Positions 11,202 through 21,138 are shown, counted from the stretch's first letter. The stretch: DNA of 64,000 bases from Cladophialophora immunda (GCF_000835495.1 NW_015622541.1:1798001-1862000), one strand, 5' to 3'. Program-made: numbers and translations. Notes: generated by a model from the sequence alone, not told the origin.

Positions 11202-11765
11202 TTTGGAATGCGTCGCCGAACGCGCAGCAGGGATGGGAAGACATGGCGGCGAGAAGGCTGTCGAGCAAGAGCACCGCCATCATATCAAGGACAGCTGGGC
11301 GCCGCCGGCAGGATCGGCCTCATGCTTTTTTCTGTGCTGTCCTTCATGTTGCTGCCTGACTTGATGCAGCCATTGCCTGGGATAGATGGTAGGCCAAAGG
11401 GGGAGAGAAGAGGAGGACGGGCAGCTGACAAGAGGAGGGTAGGGCGGGCTCGGTTGGCAAGCATGGATCGCTTCGGACGAGCGGCGGTAGGTGAGATTCC
11501 ACACTAATGCATCGACGCACGAACCGGTGTTCGCATGAACAGGAGTGGTTTCCTGCAGTTAGTGACTAGTAGGTGGACGGCTGCATGTCTGCAAGTCACA
11601 GCGAAGGCCATTCAGCCAGTATTGGAGAGGAGGAGAAGGTGCAGAGGCGACCGGGCGTTTGATAGGGCCAAGTTGAGCAGACAAGGCCCATTATATTTCA
11701 ACGCTGCAAACGCCACGATTGAGCCGTCCAGGGATGCTGCGTCTGTCTCGGTCTTAGAGGCAGCA
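11202..11765. other. Spacer upstream of DUF6594 copy 2
   Basis: Divergent promoter space between the DUF6594 gene and the TATA box at 11766. Short frames only; no domain recognised. Confidence 0.4.
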
Positions 11766-11771
11766 TATAAA
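11766..11771 (+). promoter_or_regulatory. TATA box
   Basis: TATAAA followed by G, within ATATAAAGGG, 80 bp before the ATG at 11851. A similar CATAAAA stands at 3845 in module copy 1, 7.92 kb to the left. This supports a conserved plus-strand promoter in both spacers. Confidence 0.45.
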
Positions 11772-11850
11772 GGGACGCCAGCTTCCCCCATCCAGTCTGT
11801 ATGCATGCGCAATTTTCTGACCCTCTTCACTTTCGGCCAACACTGCACCA

Positions 11851-12015
11851 ATGTCTGATGCGGCCGTCTCCGATCCAACCTCGCTCTCCGCCCTCCATCA
11901 CGACCTGGCGTTTTCCCCGACGGCATTAGGCTTCAATAATTGGAGATGTTTCCGCTTAAAAGCGCTGGATGTGGATGTCACTGACCTCGGAGAGGAAGGT
12001 CGAAAAAGGGCTTGA
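11851..12015 (+). CDS. Small ORF, 54 residues, possible gene
   Basis: The frame starts MSDAAVSDPTSLSALHHDLA and ends in an acidic-basic tail (DLGEEGRKRA). It begins 80 bp downstream of a good TATA box with a typical fungal ATG context (caccaatg). It has balanced amino-acid composition and no known domain. The matching position in module copy 1 has a promoter-like element but no obviously homologous ORF, which weakens the call. It could instead be the first exon of a longer spliced gene, or a leader. Confidence 0.3.
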   Translation: MSDAAVSDPTSLSALHHDLAFSPTALGFNNWRCFRLKALDVDVTDLGEEGRKRA

Positions 12016-13510
12016 TTTCGATCGAGGAAACTCAATCTCTGCGAAGATAAGCCGGATCGTTGAATGATAACTGGACAGGTTTGCGCTGATTCTGCGTCTC
12101 TGCTTTCCTTCTTTCCTTGAATCTTCTGGATCTTCGAGTGCCTCGGCGAGAGGAGAAGCCTTCGAGCTAGGCACTGGTCGGCTCACGTGACGCACATTGG
12201 ACGATGGGCCAAAATGTCGACGATATAGGGTGCAAAGAGCAAACATACCATAACCAAGACGTTAGCGGGCTGTCCAGCGCCGGATCAGCCGGACGGCATC
12301 CGTGGAAAGGGCCGTCCCTCGTGCGTGCGTCTTGTTCACTGTCTGAGCCATGCACGGCCATGCACGTTTTTTCGGCATTTCCCCAAACTCACCTCCCAAG
12401 TCGTTCTCACGTGATCAGATACGTTGCAATTCGACGACTGCCACAAGTTCATCGAGAGCCGTTCGATGGACACTCGCAGACTCTCATTGTTGGTGTTTGG
12501 ATGCATGCGCGGCTGGCTACCCACCTGAAGCAATGGAAACTGACTGTGGCAGACTCGATTTGAAGGAAAGAGGAGTACGTATGGCCCTATCGACACCGCT
12601 GGTGGTCGCCCCAACTGGCTAACCTCACGCTAAACAGCAACCGTCGGCACCGCAACGGAGACCCGGAAACCCCTGGGGTTGATGGGCCCGGCAAGGAGCT
12701 CTAAACCCTACCCAGCCCTAAGCCTGGCATCGAGCTGGGGCCTGCTGGGGGCTGGCAGGGCGAAGTCCCGAAGGACCAGCATCGATATACTTCGAATGCT
12801 CTTCTCGAGGCATTGGGCAGACAACATGCGCTCTGTCCGGTATGAGAATGTGACTGTGAAGCTGCGTCTTGTCTCCCTTTCGACACAAGTCAAAGCTATG
12901 CATTCACATAGGTCCCCTTAGTGACTCGAACCTGCGCCATCGGTTTCGAGTATGCATCCGTCGTGGTGATGGTGTTTCTCACGGCCTTTGCGCCCAGCTG
13001 CATGAGTCTGCGAGACCATCAGCGCTGTTTGTCCTCCGTGCAGCTTTTAGACCCCGGAGAGGCCAGCCCGTCGACATCGCCGCGCCAGCACCCGCCAGTC
13101 ACCTGCAGCGACGACCCATTCCCTTCCACGCGTCAGCTGTTGGCCAGCTCAACGAGGCTCGGGTTGTCTCCTCTTCCTGTTCCATTGGCTGCGCGTTGCC
13201 CATTCTGGAATCTCCCTCACCGTCCTCGCACATTCTGGTGGCCGTTCTTTTTGCCAAAACTCTCAAGTTGATTTCAACCCCTCGAGCCTGTCCTTGCGCG
13301 CGAATCTTTCACTGTTGCACACTCTCCCTTCAGCGTGACCTGCACCGCAAAGCAAGCCAACTTCGATTGGCCAAACCTCTGAATATACCGTCGTTTTGAA
13401 ATACCACACTCCACCTCGTTGCCGTGTGAAAAAAGAGCTGGAAGCGATCGTCCTGAACAAAGTCGCGTCACAATCCACGGGCACACGTGAGGCTTCCGTT
13501 AGCCGATACC
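12016..13510. other. Spacer upstream of retropepsin copy 2
   Basis: No gene supported. It carries tgtttggatgcat near 12494, shared with the copy 1 spacer near 4871. Open frames at 12869-13399 have no domain and overlap in several phases, as expected by chance in GC-balanced DNA. Confidence 0.4.
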
Positions 13511-14335
13511 ATGGGCCTCCGCAGAGTAAAAGGAACAAGTGACATACGCCGTGCCTTCTCTTCAATGTCTCCCCATGGGATTGGAGAGGATAGAAGAACA
13601 GAGCAGCAAGGGATATCAGCCGGCGGGCGAAATGAAAACACCAGAGAGCTTCATGATGCTATCAGATGGGCACATAAAGGCTTCGGAGCCTCCTTGCCAA
13701 TAAGCGAGCAAATGTGTCGTCCTGGGATGTGTAATCAACCAGTCGGTGCGAGATATCCCTCAAATAGGAGCATGGGAGAAACTGGGACTTCACGCTCAGC
13801 CTCGTCGGCCGTGTCTGCAGACAACCTGCACCTTGTGCCCTCAGAGGCGCAGACACGTGTCACGCAGGATTTCAAGCTTGCACACATCCCTACGTCTGCG
13901 GTGGAGGGCGACACCACGGTCTCGTTGTCTTTGGGCTCTCGAGTGTCAGGCGGGAAGACCACCAAGTCCTCTTTCCGAGTCCCGCTCTTCTACTTCGACG
14001 TCCGGGGAAGGGACCGCTCTTTCACCGCCATGCTGGATACAGGAGCTGCAGTCACGGTGGCCCGAGTGTCGGTTGCAAGGCGAGGAAATGTGTCCACCCA
14101 AAAGATAGATCCCCCAGAGCCGCTGTGTTCAGCGTTCGGTGGGCAGCCTATATTCTGCTATGAATTTGCGCGGCTGGAACTGCATCGGCACTGTGAACCA
14201 AACATATCTCGATGTATCAAGGTCTATCTCCTGGAAGATAATATTCTCCGATTTGCTGATGCTTATATGGCCCCCGAAGATGCTGAGAGTCTCGGGTGGG
14301 CAAACTTTTGGCGGCGTTTCGGACGGAGAGAGTGA
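13511..14335 (+). CDS. Retropepsin-like aspartic protease, module copy 2
   Basis: First ATG at 13511, single exon, 274 residues. Residues 1-140 are polar, Ser/Arg/Gly-rich and without a domain. From about residue 160 a retropepsin-like half-domain follows: the strand FRVPLFYFDVRGRDRSF, then TAMLDTGAAVTVAR with the active-site Asp at residue 176. After it come a glycine-containing loop (AFGGQPIF) and the second-half strands FARLELHRH and IKVYLLEDNILRFADAY. The position corresponding to the ILG turn is degenerate, so the fold is more eroded than in copy 1. Order and orientation relative to the DUF6594 gene and the smaller partner are as in copy 1. No other retroelement domains are present. Activity is uncertain. 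Confidence 0.68.
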   Translation: MGLRRVKGTSDIRRAFSSMSPHGIGEDRRTEQQGISAGGRNENTRELHDAIRWAHKGFGASLPISEQMCRPGMCNQPVGARYPSNRSMGETGTSRSASSAVSADNLHLVPSEAQTRVTQDFKLAHIPTSAVEGDTTVSLSLGSRVSGGKTTKSSFRVPLFYFDVRGRDRSFTAMLDTGAAVTVARVSVARRGNVSTQKIDPPEPLCSAFGGQPIFCYEFARLELHRHCEPNISRCIKVYLLEDNILRFADAYMAPEDAESLGWANFWRRFGRRE

Positions 14336-14861
14336 CGCCAGAGGTGACCGGTCAAGGAGGATATTCTTTCATAGGTTGTGGTCCTCGCATCATGGGCATT
14401 GCTGCTGCCTCATTCTTCACGGATTTGCAGGGGTTGACTGGAATTGCTTTCTTGTTCACTACACACCATCAGAAAAACAGAACGCCCGAATAAAAGTTTG
14501 ATTCAAGACACTGACACTGCTCACCGACAATGTTTGCCTAGATCGTCGCCTTCCATAGCTGGCCGCAGAACGGGCCCCCCCTTTTCTGAAATGAAGGACG
14601 AGGAAGATTCGTAATGGTCAATGGACAAGGATGGCTGACCGCTTTGAACAGCTCATTGAAGCCTAAGGTGGTTGGCCAGTACACGTGCCGACGTGACAGC
14701 TACGTGCCCGAAGCCTGTCATGAGCCGCATCGCGCCTGCTGCAGTGCAACCCAATTGGACTTGGGGACGTTCGCTGAGTGGTGGCTTTGTTCGAGGAATG
14801 CTTGTGTTTCGTTCATCTTCGATCCGACGACAGGCGGTGACGGATGAGGAGAGCCCTTGAG
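14336..14861. other. Spacer between copy 2 genes
   Basis: About 600 bp up to the TATA box, with no reading frame of interest. It serves as 3' region of the retropepsin gene and promoter of the next. Confidence 0.4.
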
Positions 14862-14870
14862 TATATAAAG
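14862..14870 (+). promoter_or_regulatory. TATA box of the degenerate retropepsin gene
   Basis: TATATAAAG, 105 bp upstream of the ATG at 14975, followed by a pyrimidine-rich leader (gtttctcttctcccttc) typical of fungal transcription starts. Confidence 0.55.
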
Positions 14871-14974
14871 TCCGATAGACCTGTGTTCGACTTGTCAGTT
14901 TCTCTTCTCCCTTCATATCTTCAATATCTTGTGTCCAAGACTCCATTGTTTGTGCTCAGAAGCGTCCCCAAGTC

Positions 14975-15629
14975 ATGTCCGGAATGACCACGTCCCTTCT
15001 TCCCCATGGCCCTCATGGCCTTCTCGACGAGCCCATCTTGGAAGTCTATGCCCACCCTCAGGGTCAACGATGTTATTTGCCCATGCCCGTGGTGTGTGAC
15101 GAAAATGCGGATTGCTGCACAATCACCTCTTCGCTCTACATAAGATATCGGCTGGACTTGACCTCGCATCGGGTCGAGGACAGCCATTCATGCCGTCACG
15201 CGTCGTGCTGCGCCAGAGTGGAATTGACCCTCAACCGAGACTGCATCACGTATATGCTTGCTTTCTGTGTCCTCAAAGGCAGCGAGATGCTCGCCGTCAT
15301 GACTGGAAGAGAAGACTGCTGGTCACAACCTCCTCCGAGAACCAAAGACATGGCCGCCCTAGTCATGTTACGGTCCGAAGGTGAGCCGCCTCTTTGATAC
15401 ATGCTCATGAAAAAATGGTCAATGACGACAGATCTCAGAAGAAGGAGAAAAGATCCGACAGAACCAGGTGCTGGGGGAGGTGATAATGCAGGCAGAATGC
15501 GAAGAGGAGAACATGCTCATAGCCAGAGAGTATCAGCAAATCACGGAGAGAGACCGAGCTCGACGAGAACAGCAACAGCAACAGCAGCAGCAACAAACTC
15601 AGCAGGCTCAGCCACAGGCTGGACAGTAG
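14975..15629 (+). CDS. Degenerate retropepsin-like protein with Q-rich tail, copy 2
   Basis: Two exons: 14975-15380 and 15439-15629, 198 residues. The phase-1 intron (58 nt, gtgagc...ctcag) joins LRSE to EEGEKIRQNQ. An earlier acceptor at 15431 would give a basic frame without homology. The body shows PMPVVCDENADCCTITSS (Asp42), which superimposes on the DTGADLSLMT site of the neighbouring family with T-G replaced by E-N. Later come CARVELTL and YMLAFCVLKGSEMLAVMTG, matching the second half of the retropepsin-like domain. The C-terminus is an acidic, then basic, helix ending in a run of nine glutamines and Q/A repeats. It is the positional partner of the 7044 gene, and the intron occupies the same place and phase. 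It is probably a non-catalytic retropepsin-fold protein. Confidence 0.65.
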
Positions 15630-16884
15630 ACAGCCTGCTATAGCAGGGACGGAGATCGTGGAGGGAGGGAGCGAGCGAGGCGCAGTTGTATGAGCGGCGA
15701 CTTGTCCATTCGGGCCTTTTGCTTGTTGCTTAGTCTGATCATTTGTGGGACTTACATGTTATGTCACAAGAGATACGCCTCAAGTACGTGTTCGGTCGTG
15801 ATAGATCCTCCCAGTTAGTCCTGACCCTAAATCGTTTTTCTCTCGCCTCCACCATCTCCTTGACATGCTGCTGTGGCCTCCACTCGTCTCTTGGCGTCAA
15901 TGGCTGCAGACAAGTAAGCGCGGTCGAACGATGCAATAGCCGTGGCAATTTTATGCTGGGGACCCGTTACGTGCTTGGATGGGAAGTGGAAGTAGCAATG
16001 GTTATGAAGGGCCAGGCAAATATGCGGTCAAGGCAAACGGGCCTTACAGGTACTGGTATCGTCCTTGCGCGACCCAGTCTCTTGCCAGCGACTCAGAGCT
16101 TGACACGCGGACCGACCGGCCCTCAAGCAAGTTATCTGAGTTTGCGCGGCGATTCACGCATATCGCAGACTTGCCGTGGTTCGTGTATTGTTATTGTTGT
16201 TGTTGAAGCCATAAAACATGGTTGGGCGAGAGACACATCAGGGCAAAGGGGCGGTCAGCCTCGTCAAGCTGATTGATTGATCGAATCCATCGCCCGACGA
16301 CGGCCACCCCACCAAACACGGGCTCGTGTAGTCTTCGAAGGTTGCCTTGGAAGTGCATGCGCCCTGACGAGTGGTTGAACCTATGCACGGTGAAATGGGG
16401 AATGCGAACCTATACAACGTACTGGAGGCACACGAACGATGGAACCTGGCCGTTGCGAGCAACAGGAGTGCGAATACTAGTGAGATGAACTTCCATCACA
16501 ACTAACTATTCGATCAAAGGATGTCCAAGTACCATTCTGGCACTCCCGGGTCTACTTGATCCACATCTCGCTCCTACGTTTTCGCGTCCCGAGTTCTCTT
16601 GAAACTGGATCCAATTGACGTGACCACGCATCTCGGAGGAATAGTTATGCTGGCAATATATGCTTTGCCAGGAATGATGCCGCGTTCCTGGTCGAATCCA
16701 GAGTCCCGAGTCCCGAGTAGTTGTGAAACTGTGGAATCGAACACCTTTTCTCCATAATAACACCCGTCCTTTGAGACCTTTTCACGTCCTTACTCCGCTG
16801 TCGCAAGCACAATGACAGAACTTGCATCGAGCCAGAATACCCATCTGAGCTACGCTCAAGTTAGGACTTCCTGGGTCCTCGGAG
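15630..16884. other. Intergenic, no gene supported
   Basis: Contains a short TTG/TTA triplet run near 16188-16206 and overlapping minor frames. A frame at 15743-16276 lacks domains and splice signals. Marks the end of the duplicated module region. Confidence 0.4.
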
Positions 16885-19191
16885 TCACCGCTTACTCGGT
16901 AGTTGATCGACGCGATTGAAATTTACGTTGCAGTGGGTGGCCACAGCTTCTCGAAACTCCTTCAACAAAGCCTCTTGATCGGTAATAGAGTTCGCCGGTA
17001 AGATAACCTGGATAGGCCCGTCTGCTTGTAGTCTCATCTCCTTGCTTGCGTGCAAAAAGGTGCTCAAGCTCCGTTTCAGGATATCCTCTCGAATTTTCAG
17101 GAGCCTCTTGGCCTCGATCTCAGGTTGCACCTGGTATGTTAAATCCATCCAATCTGTAAAGCCACGATGCGTAAGCGCCGGCAAATCCGGCCGCGCAGTC
17201 AGATCCAGCGTAGGTACATATTGATGTTCAATGTCGAATGTCCTCCACAAGCGTGAGATCGAGGAAGTTCTGTAGTCCATCACCATGTTCCAAGGATAGA
17301 TGTCGCCTGGCACCAGGAAATCTTGGTAGAAACGTTGCATCTTGTAGGTGTCGATAACGATGCTCTGCTTTGGTTCCCATTCTTCAATCATGTAGTCTGC
17401 AACATTACGAAGCATCTTTCGACAAGCAGTGGACAAGACTTCGCTATCCCGGAACCTAGGTCTTCGTTCCAGAGAAAGATTTATTCCTTCTCGAGAGGTA
17501 ATTGACTCTAACTCTTCGATATCTTCAGTCCCTGGCAGCGTACCTTGGTCAACACCTTGGTCAACAGTTTGCGTCGCTGCAGTCTCCTCTCCTGGTAAAG
17601 ATATATCGTCTAGTTCTCCCATTCTGGAGTCGACACCATTAGCTCTCTGGACGTCAGATCGTAGGTCGCCCTCATCGCTACCTTCTTCATAGCCCGTCGA
17701 GCGAGGTAAGCTGATTAAAGCCATCGACTCAAGGTGCCAGGCGATGTGGTGTTGTAACTTCCCTGAGTCTGGGACCTCTCCGAGGCAGAAAGGACACGTG
17801 CGGCCTGAGACATTTGAGCCTGTTGCACGAGCGGCAATGATTTCAGGAGTCAGCATGGACTCAGCCTCATCCGTGTGGGATAGGTGAACATGGTTGCGGA
17901 AGCCCTCCAGTGTTGCGTATTCCTCTTCGGGATGTTCCAAGCAGGTCCAGACCTTGTTGTGGACAAGCATTTCGTGTGTTGTCCAGTCAGCCCAGGAGTC
18001 ATAAAGCTGGTCGCCCGTATCACATATTGGATAAGTGCAGCAATAGGGTTTTAAGTCGTGAATGAGATGCGCTTTCCAACCGGCACCACTTTGATAGCGA
18101 TCCGGACACAGGTTGAAGCAGAATGGACACTCGAAATAGGGACGCTTTGGCAAGCCCTCTGGCATGGAAGGCCACATCGCTTTTTCGCCGGCCGGTCCTC
18201 TAACAGAAGGAGATCGAGATATATCGGAAGCTACCGATTTTCGTTCACTGAGGTCAATCTGATCCCTCCTAACCCTTGTGACACTGGAAGGGATCGACTC
18301 CGGCCGGAGATTCCGGTTCGCGTCAACGATCGCCTCCAACTCTGCCTCTTGTACTTGCGCTGGCTTTCTGGATTCTTCCGCTTGAGATAGAGCTTGCTGT
18401 GGTTCTTGCTCCTGCTCAGCGAGCAGGGCAGCTCGCATGCTTCTCTCATGCCGTGCACGCCAGTACGCGAACTGTTGCCTTCGTCTACTGTTCGCTCTTG
18501 CCAATCGTTGAATTAAACACAAATCATCAACGCTTAAAGCAATCTCTTCTTCGCTATCCACAAAGCCATCAAAATCTTGCTTTCGGAGATGGATGAAGAC
18601 GTCAGCCACGCGCAGAAGCTCAATGTCGATCAGCCGGGCGACAATTTCTTTTCGGCCCTCGGATGGGAAAGTACTGTATATATTGCGGCGCCCTTGAGCA
18701 GATCTTGTGGAATGATTGCGTAATGTTCGTGCGAGTCGAAAAAGGCGATGGACAATGTCTGTGAGAGACAGAGTTCGAGCGAGAGCCTCAGGAAGATCCT
18801 CCTCTTCCTCTGAATCTGTATCTTGTTCGCCAATTGCCTCAACAAAAACGTGTTCGGTTGTTATCGCGTTGGGCAACAGGCTCGGGCTGGCGGTTAAGTT
18901 GGAAGGATCGCTGTGATCGATCAGCTGCTGGATGGCCTGTAGTTGCTCGCTCAAGTCGGTCAACAAATCTTTCACCAGCTCCATGGCTTCTGGCACATCC
19001 TGTAGGCGGTACTCTAATGAAGCATGCCCATGATCGAATACTCCTAGATTCACGGCCCAAAGCATGAAGTTCTGCTGAGCATCGCGGAGATCCTGTCGAA
19101 GGACGACATCAAGCGCTTGGAATGAGGAACGCTCAACCAGCTGCTTGAACGCCGTCCTCGCCTGTGCAGCATGGTCCGGGAGTTGAAACAT
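16885..19191 (-). CDS. C2H2 zinc-finger protein with DUF7514-like C-terminus
   Basis: Single exon of 768 residues, ATG at 19191. Residues 1-270 are mostly helical, with an acidic patch (DSEEEEDL). A Q/E/R-rich coiled segment follows at about 225-300. Residues about 350-495 hold a block of irregular zinc fingers of the type annotated in fungal AcuF-like proteins: FECPFC, then CCTYPIC, WTCLEHPEEEY, and finally CPFCLGEVPDSGKLQHHIAWH just before SMALISLPR. The last 180 residues contain DUF7514-like landmarks: DTYKMQRFYQDF, then YPWNMVMDY, SSISRLWRTFDIEHQYVP, and LTHRGFTDWMDL followed by EAKRLLKI. These proteins are expanded in filamentous fungi near HET/NLR-like genes, and their function is unproven. 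It shares a 349-bp divergent promoter with the gene at 19541. Confidence 0.78.
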   Translation of the reverse strand: MFQLPDHAAQARTAFKQLVERSSFQALDVVLRQDLRDAQQNFMLWAVNLGVFDHGHASLEYRLQDVPEAMELVKDLLTDLSEQLQAIQQLIDHSDPSNLTASPSLLPNAITTEHVFVEAIGEQDTDSEEEEDLPEALARTLSLTDIVHRLFRLARTLRNHSTRSAQGRRNIYSTFPSEGRKEIVARLIDIELLRVADVFIHLRKQDFDGFVDSEEEIALSVDDLCLIQRLARANSRRRQQFAYWRARHERSMRAALLAEQEQEPQQALSQAEESRKPAQVQEAELEAIVDANRNLRPESIPSSVTRVRRDQIDLSERKSVASDISRSPSVRGPAGEKAMWPSMPEGLPKRPYFECPFCFNLCPDRYQSGAGWKAHLIHDLKPYCCTYPICDTGDQLYDSWADWTTHEMLVHNKVWTCLEHPEEEYATLEGFRNHVHLSHTDEAESMLTPEIIAARATGSNVSGRTCPFCLGEVPDSGKLQHHIAWHLESMALISLPRSTGYEEGSDEGDLRSDVQRANGVDSRMGELDDISLPGEETAATQTVDQGVDQGTLPGTEDIEELESITSREGINLSLERRPRFRDSEVLSTACRKMLRNVADYMIEEWEPKQSIVIDTYKMQRFYQDFLVPGDIYPWNMVMDYRTSSISRLWRTFDIEHQYVPTLDLTARPDLPALTHRGFTDWMDLTYQVQPEIEAKRLLKIREDILKRSLSTFLHASKEMRLQADGPIQVILPANSITDQEALLKEFREAVATHCNVNFNRVDQLPSKR

Positions 19192-19540
19192 GCTTGACGT
19201 ACTATCAGCAAACGATCTGATCTTAAAAGTAGCCCACTCCGAGAGCGTAGAATCCGCAAGCGAACAATGTTGCTAACCGCGAGACATCCTTGTATGTGTT
19301 CGGGGCTGCGCTTGGTGTATATTCTGATGATCATGGGCTCCTTACGAGGCCAATGGCAGGCAGCCTGATGTAGTGTCGACCATGTCGATATGGAAAACCC
19401 CGAGGGCTGCTATGGCTTTGGACTTAACCCGAACAGGTTGACGCCTTGCTTGCTCGCGGGGTCGAACTTCAGCCTCACTGGGCTCTGCAATCCGAGAGTC
19501 CCCAGACCTTCGCATCATCATCATCCATAATGTGGGAGAA
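19192..19540. promoter_or_regulatory. Shared divergent promoter
   Basis: 349 bp between the two ATGs of the zinc-finger gene (minus) and the DUF7580-like gene (plus). The two genes may be co-expressed. No clear TATA box was seen on either side; a (CAT)n run lies just before the plus-strand ATG (about 19512-19528). Confidence 0.45.
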
Positions 19541-21138
19541 ATGTCAGGCATCGAGGCTGCTGGCTTGGTCCTGGCGGTGCTCCCGCTGGTGATTTCTGCC
19601 CTGGAAGGATACAAGGAAGGCCGGAATCCAATCAAGACATTCGCGTGGAAATGGAGATTTGAACTGGAAAGCCTGCTCCGGTGTCTGAAAGAGCAGCGGT
19701 GGTTCTTCCGCAACAGCGTCCAGATCCTTCTCCAAGCAGCAGGGGCGAACCAGGAAGACGCGGCCGGGACCGATGCGCTCACGCTCCTTGCGGAACGAGA
19801 GAGCCGTGATCGGCTGGCGACTTACCTGCGCGACGCCGACACGCTCGAGTTCTTCGATGGCGTGGTGGACGGCTATCGCACGAGCCTCGAGGCGTTGCTG
19901 CAGCGCTTGGGGCACATCAAGAAGGACCCGGCGGTAAGTCTGGGACGTGCCCGGTCCGTACGGTCAGAAGTTCCTGACCGGATTCCTAGGGAAGACACGA
20001 CATGGCCGCCATCCTCGCCATGAACCCAGCCCGCCGTGACAGCTTCGACTTCGGCCAACGGTTTGAATTCACCATGAAGCACAAGGAAATGCGGCGGCAT
20101 ATCGGCAACCTGGACGCCTGCAACGACAAGCTCAAGAGGCTCATCGACCGTGTGGACTCGGTCAACCATACCAAAAGGAGGGACCTGACCAAGGAACAGG
20201 CCTCGAAGCAGCTGGCCAGCGCCTTGCAACAGATCCGCCATCACGCCATCGGTCTGCACGGGGCAATATCTGATGCCTGGGCAGCTGCCTGTGAACCCGT
20301 GCACACCTCGATGCTCATCCTGGATTCGAGGGCAGCCTTTCCGAGCACCTCCAAGTCCGCTCCAGTTCTGGCGTTCCACTCTGTCCTGACCTGCGGGGAC
20401 GGGACGACGATTGTGCAGGAGAAATGTCAAGAGACCATCATCACCGTGCGTCAATCACCCGGCGTCGGCGACGCCTCTGTGACCGACATGTGCCACCAGC
20501 TGGCTGAAGCGATGGCCCCGGGACACGCCCTCACCCTGGATATGTGCCACGATGGCCGGCTGTTCCGTTGCGGTGTGCTGCATAGGGCGTACTTCGATCC
20601 TGCGACTGTGGACGAGAGCCTAACACTCGAGCAGTTGCTGGTAGCCCGGCCACGGTTGACGCCACAACAGAAGACCCAACTCGCCATTGACGTGGCCTCG
20701 TCGATAGTGCAGCTTCAGACCACTCCTTGGTTTGGCCACACGTGGACAAACAAGATGATTCGGTTCTTCCGGCGAAGTGGGGGAAATAGTCAAGCGATAG
20801 ACTATGGGAAACCGTTCATTGTCAAGACGTTCCCCGATCATGTCCCTGTCCATGCAGACGATGGCGTCAAAGCAGACCTGCTCGAGCTGGGCGTCATCCT
20901 TTTGGAGATCTGGGCCATGGAGACCTTTGAGTCCTGGGCCGGAAGAAATGGCCTGGCTCTCCATCCAGGATACTATCCAAGATTGACGCCAGCCATTCAA
21001 TGGTTAGAGGGAGAGGCGGACATGATGACACCGTCGTATTCGACGCAGTCTCTGTATGTGTTAGATTCTCCTTCGAGGGACTGCGACACTCCTGGGAGCA
21101 TCCCGCCTTTCGACGGGCAGTCTGTGAAAAGGTTTTAG
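19541..21138 (+). CDS. DUF7580-like protein, HeLo/SesA-like N-terminus and kinase-like remnant
   Basis: Two exons: 19541-19933 and 19990-21138, 513 residues. The phase-0 intron is 56 nt (gtaagt...cctag). The N-terminus SGIEAAGLVLAVLPLVISAL is the amphipathic first helix seen in fungal HeLo/SesA-like and other NLR-associated N-terminal domains. A helical bundle follows to about residue 240 (LESLLRCLKEQRWFF, LDACNDKLKRLIDRVDSV). The C-terminal half resembles DUF7580, with a kinase C-lobe-like element: LTPQQKTQLAIDVASSIVQL, then KADLLELGVILLEIW. No HRD/DFG catalytic motif is visible, so an active kinase is unlikely. Known relatives occur in clusters with incompatibility genes. A role in cell-death signalling is an inference. 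Confidence 0.75.

Noticed and set aside
12869..13399. 176-codon plus-strand frame
   Set aside because: Cys/Pro/Ser/Arg-rich composition typical of chance frames in balanced-GC DNA; overlaps the likely promoter of the retropepsin copy 2.
15381..15431. Shorter intron of the 14975 gene ending at gacag
   Set aside because: It yields an Arg-rich frame without similarity, while the acceptor at 15438 gives a continuous acidic helix and Q-rich tail.
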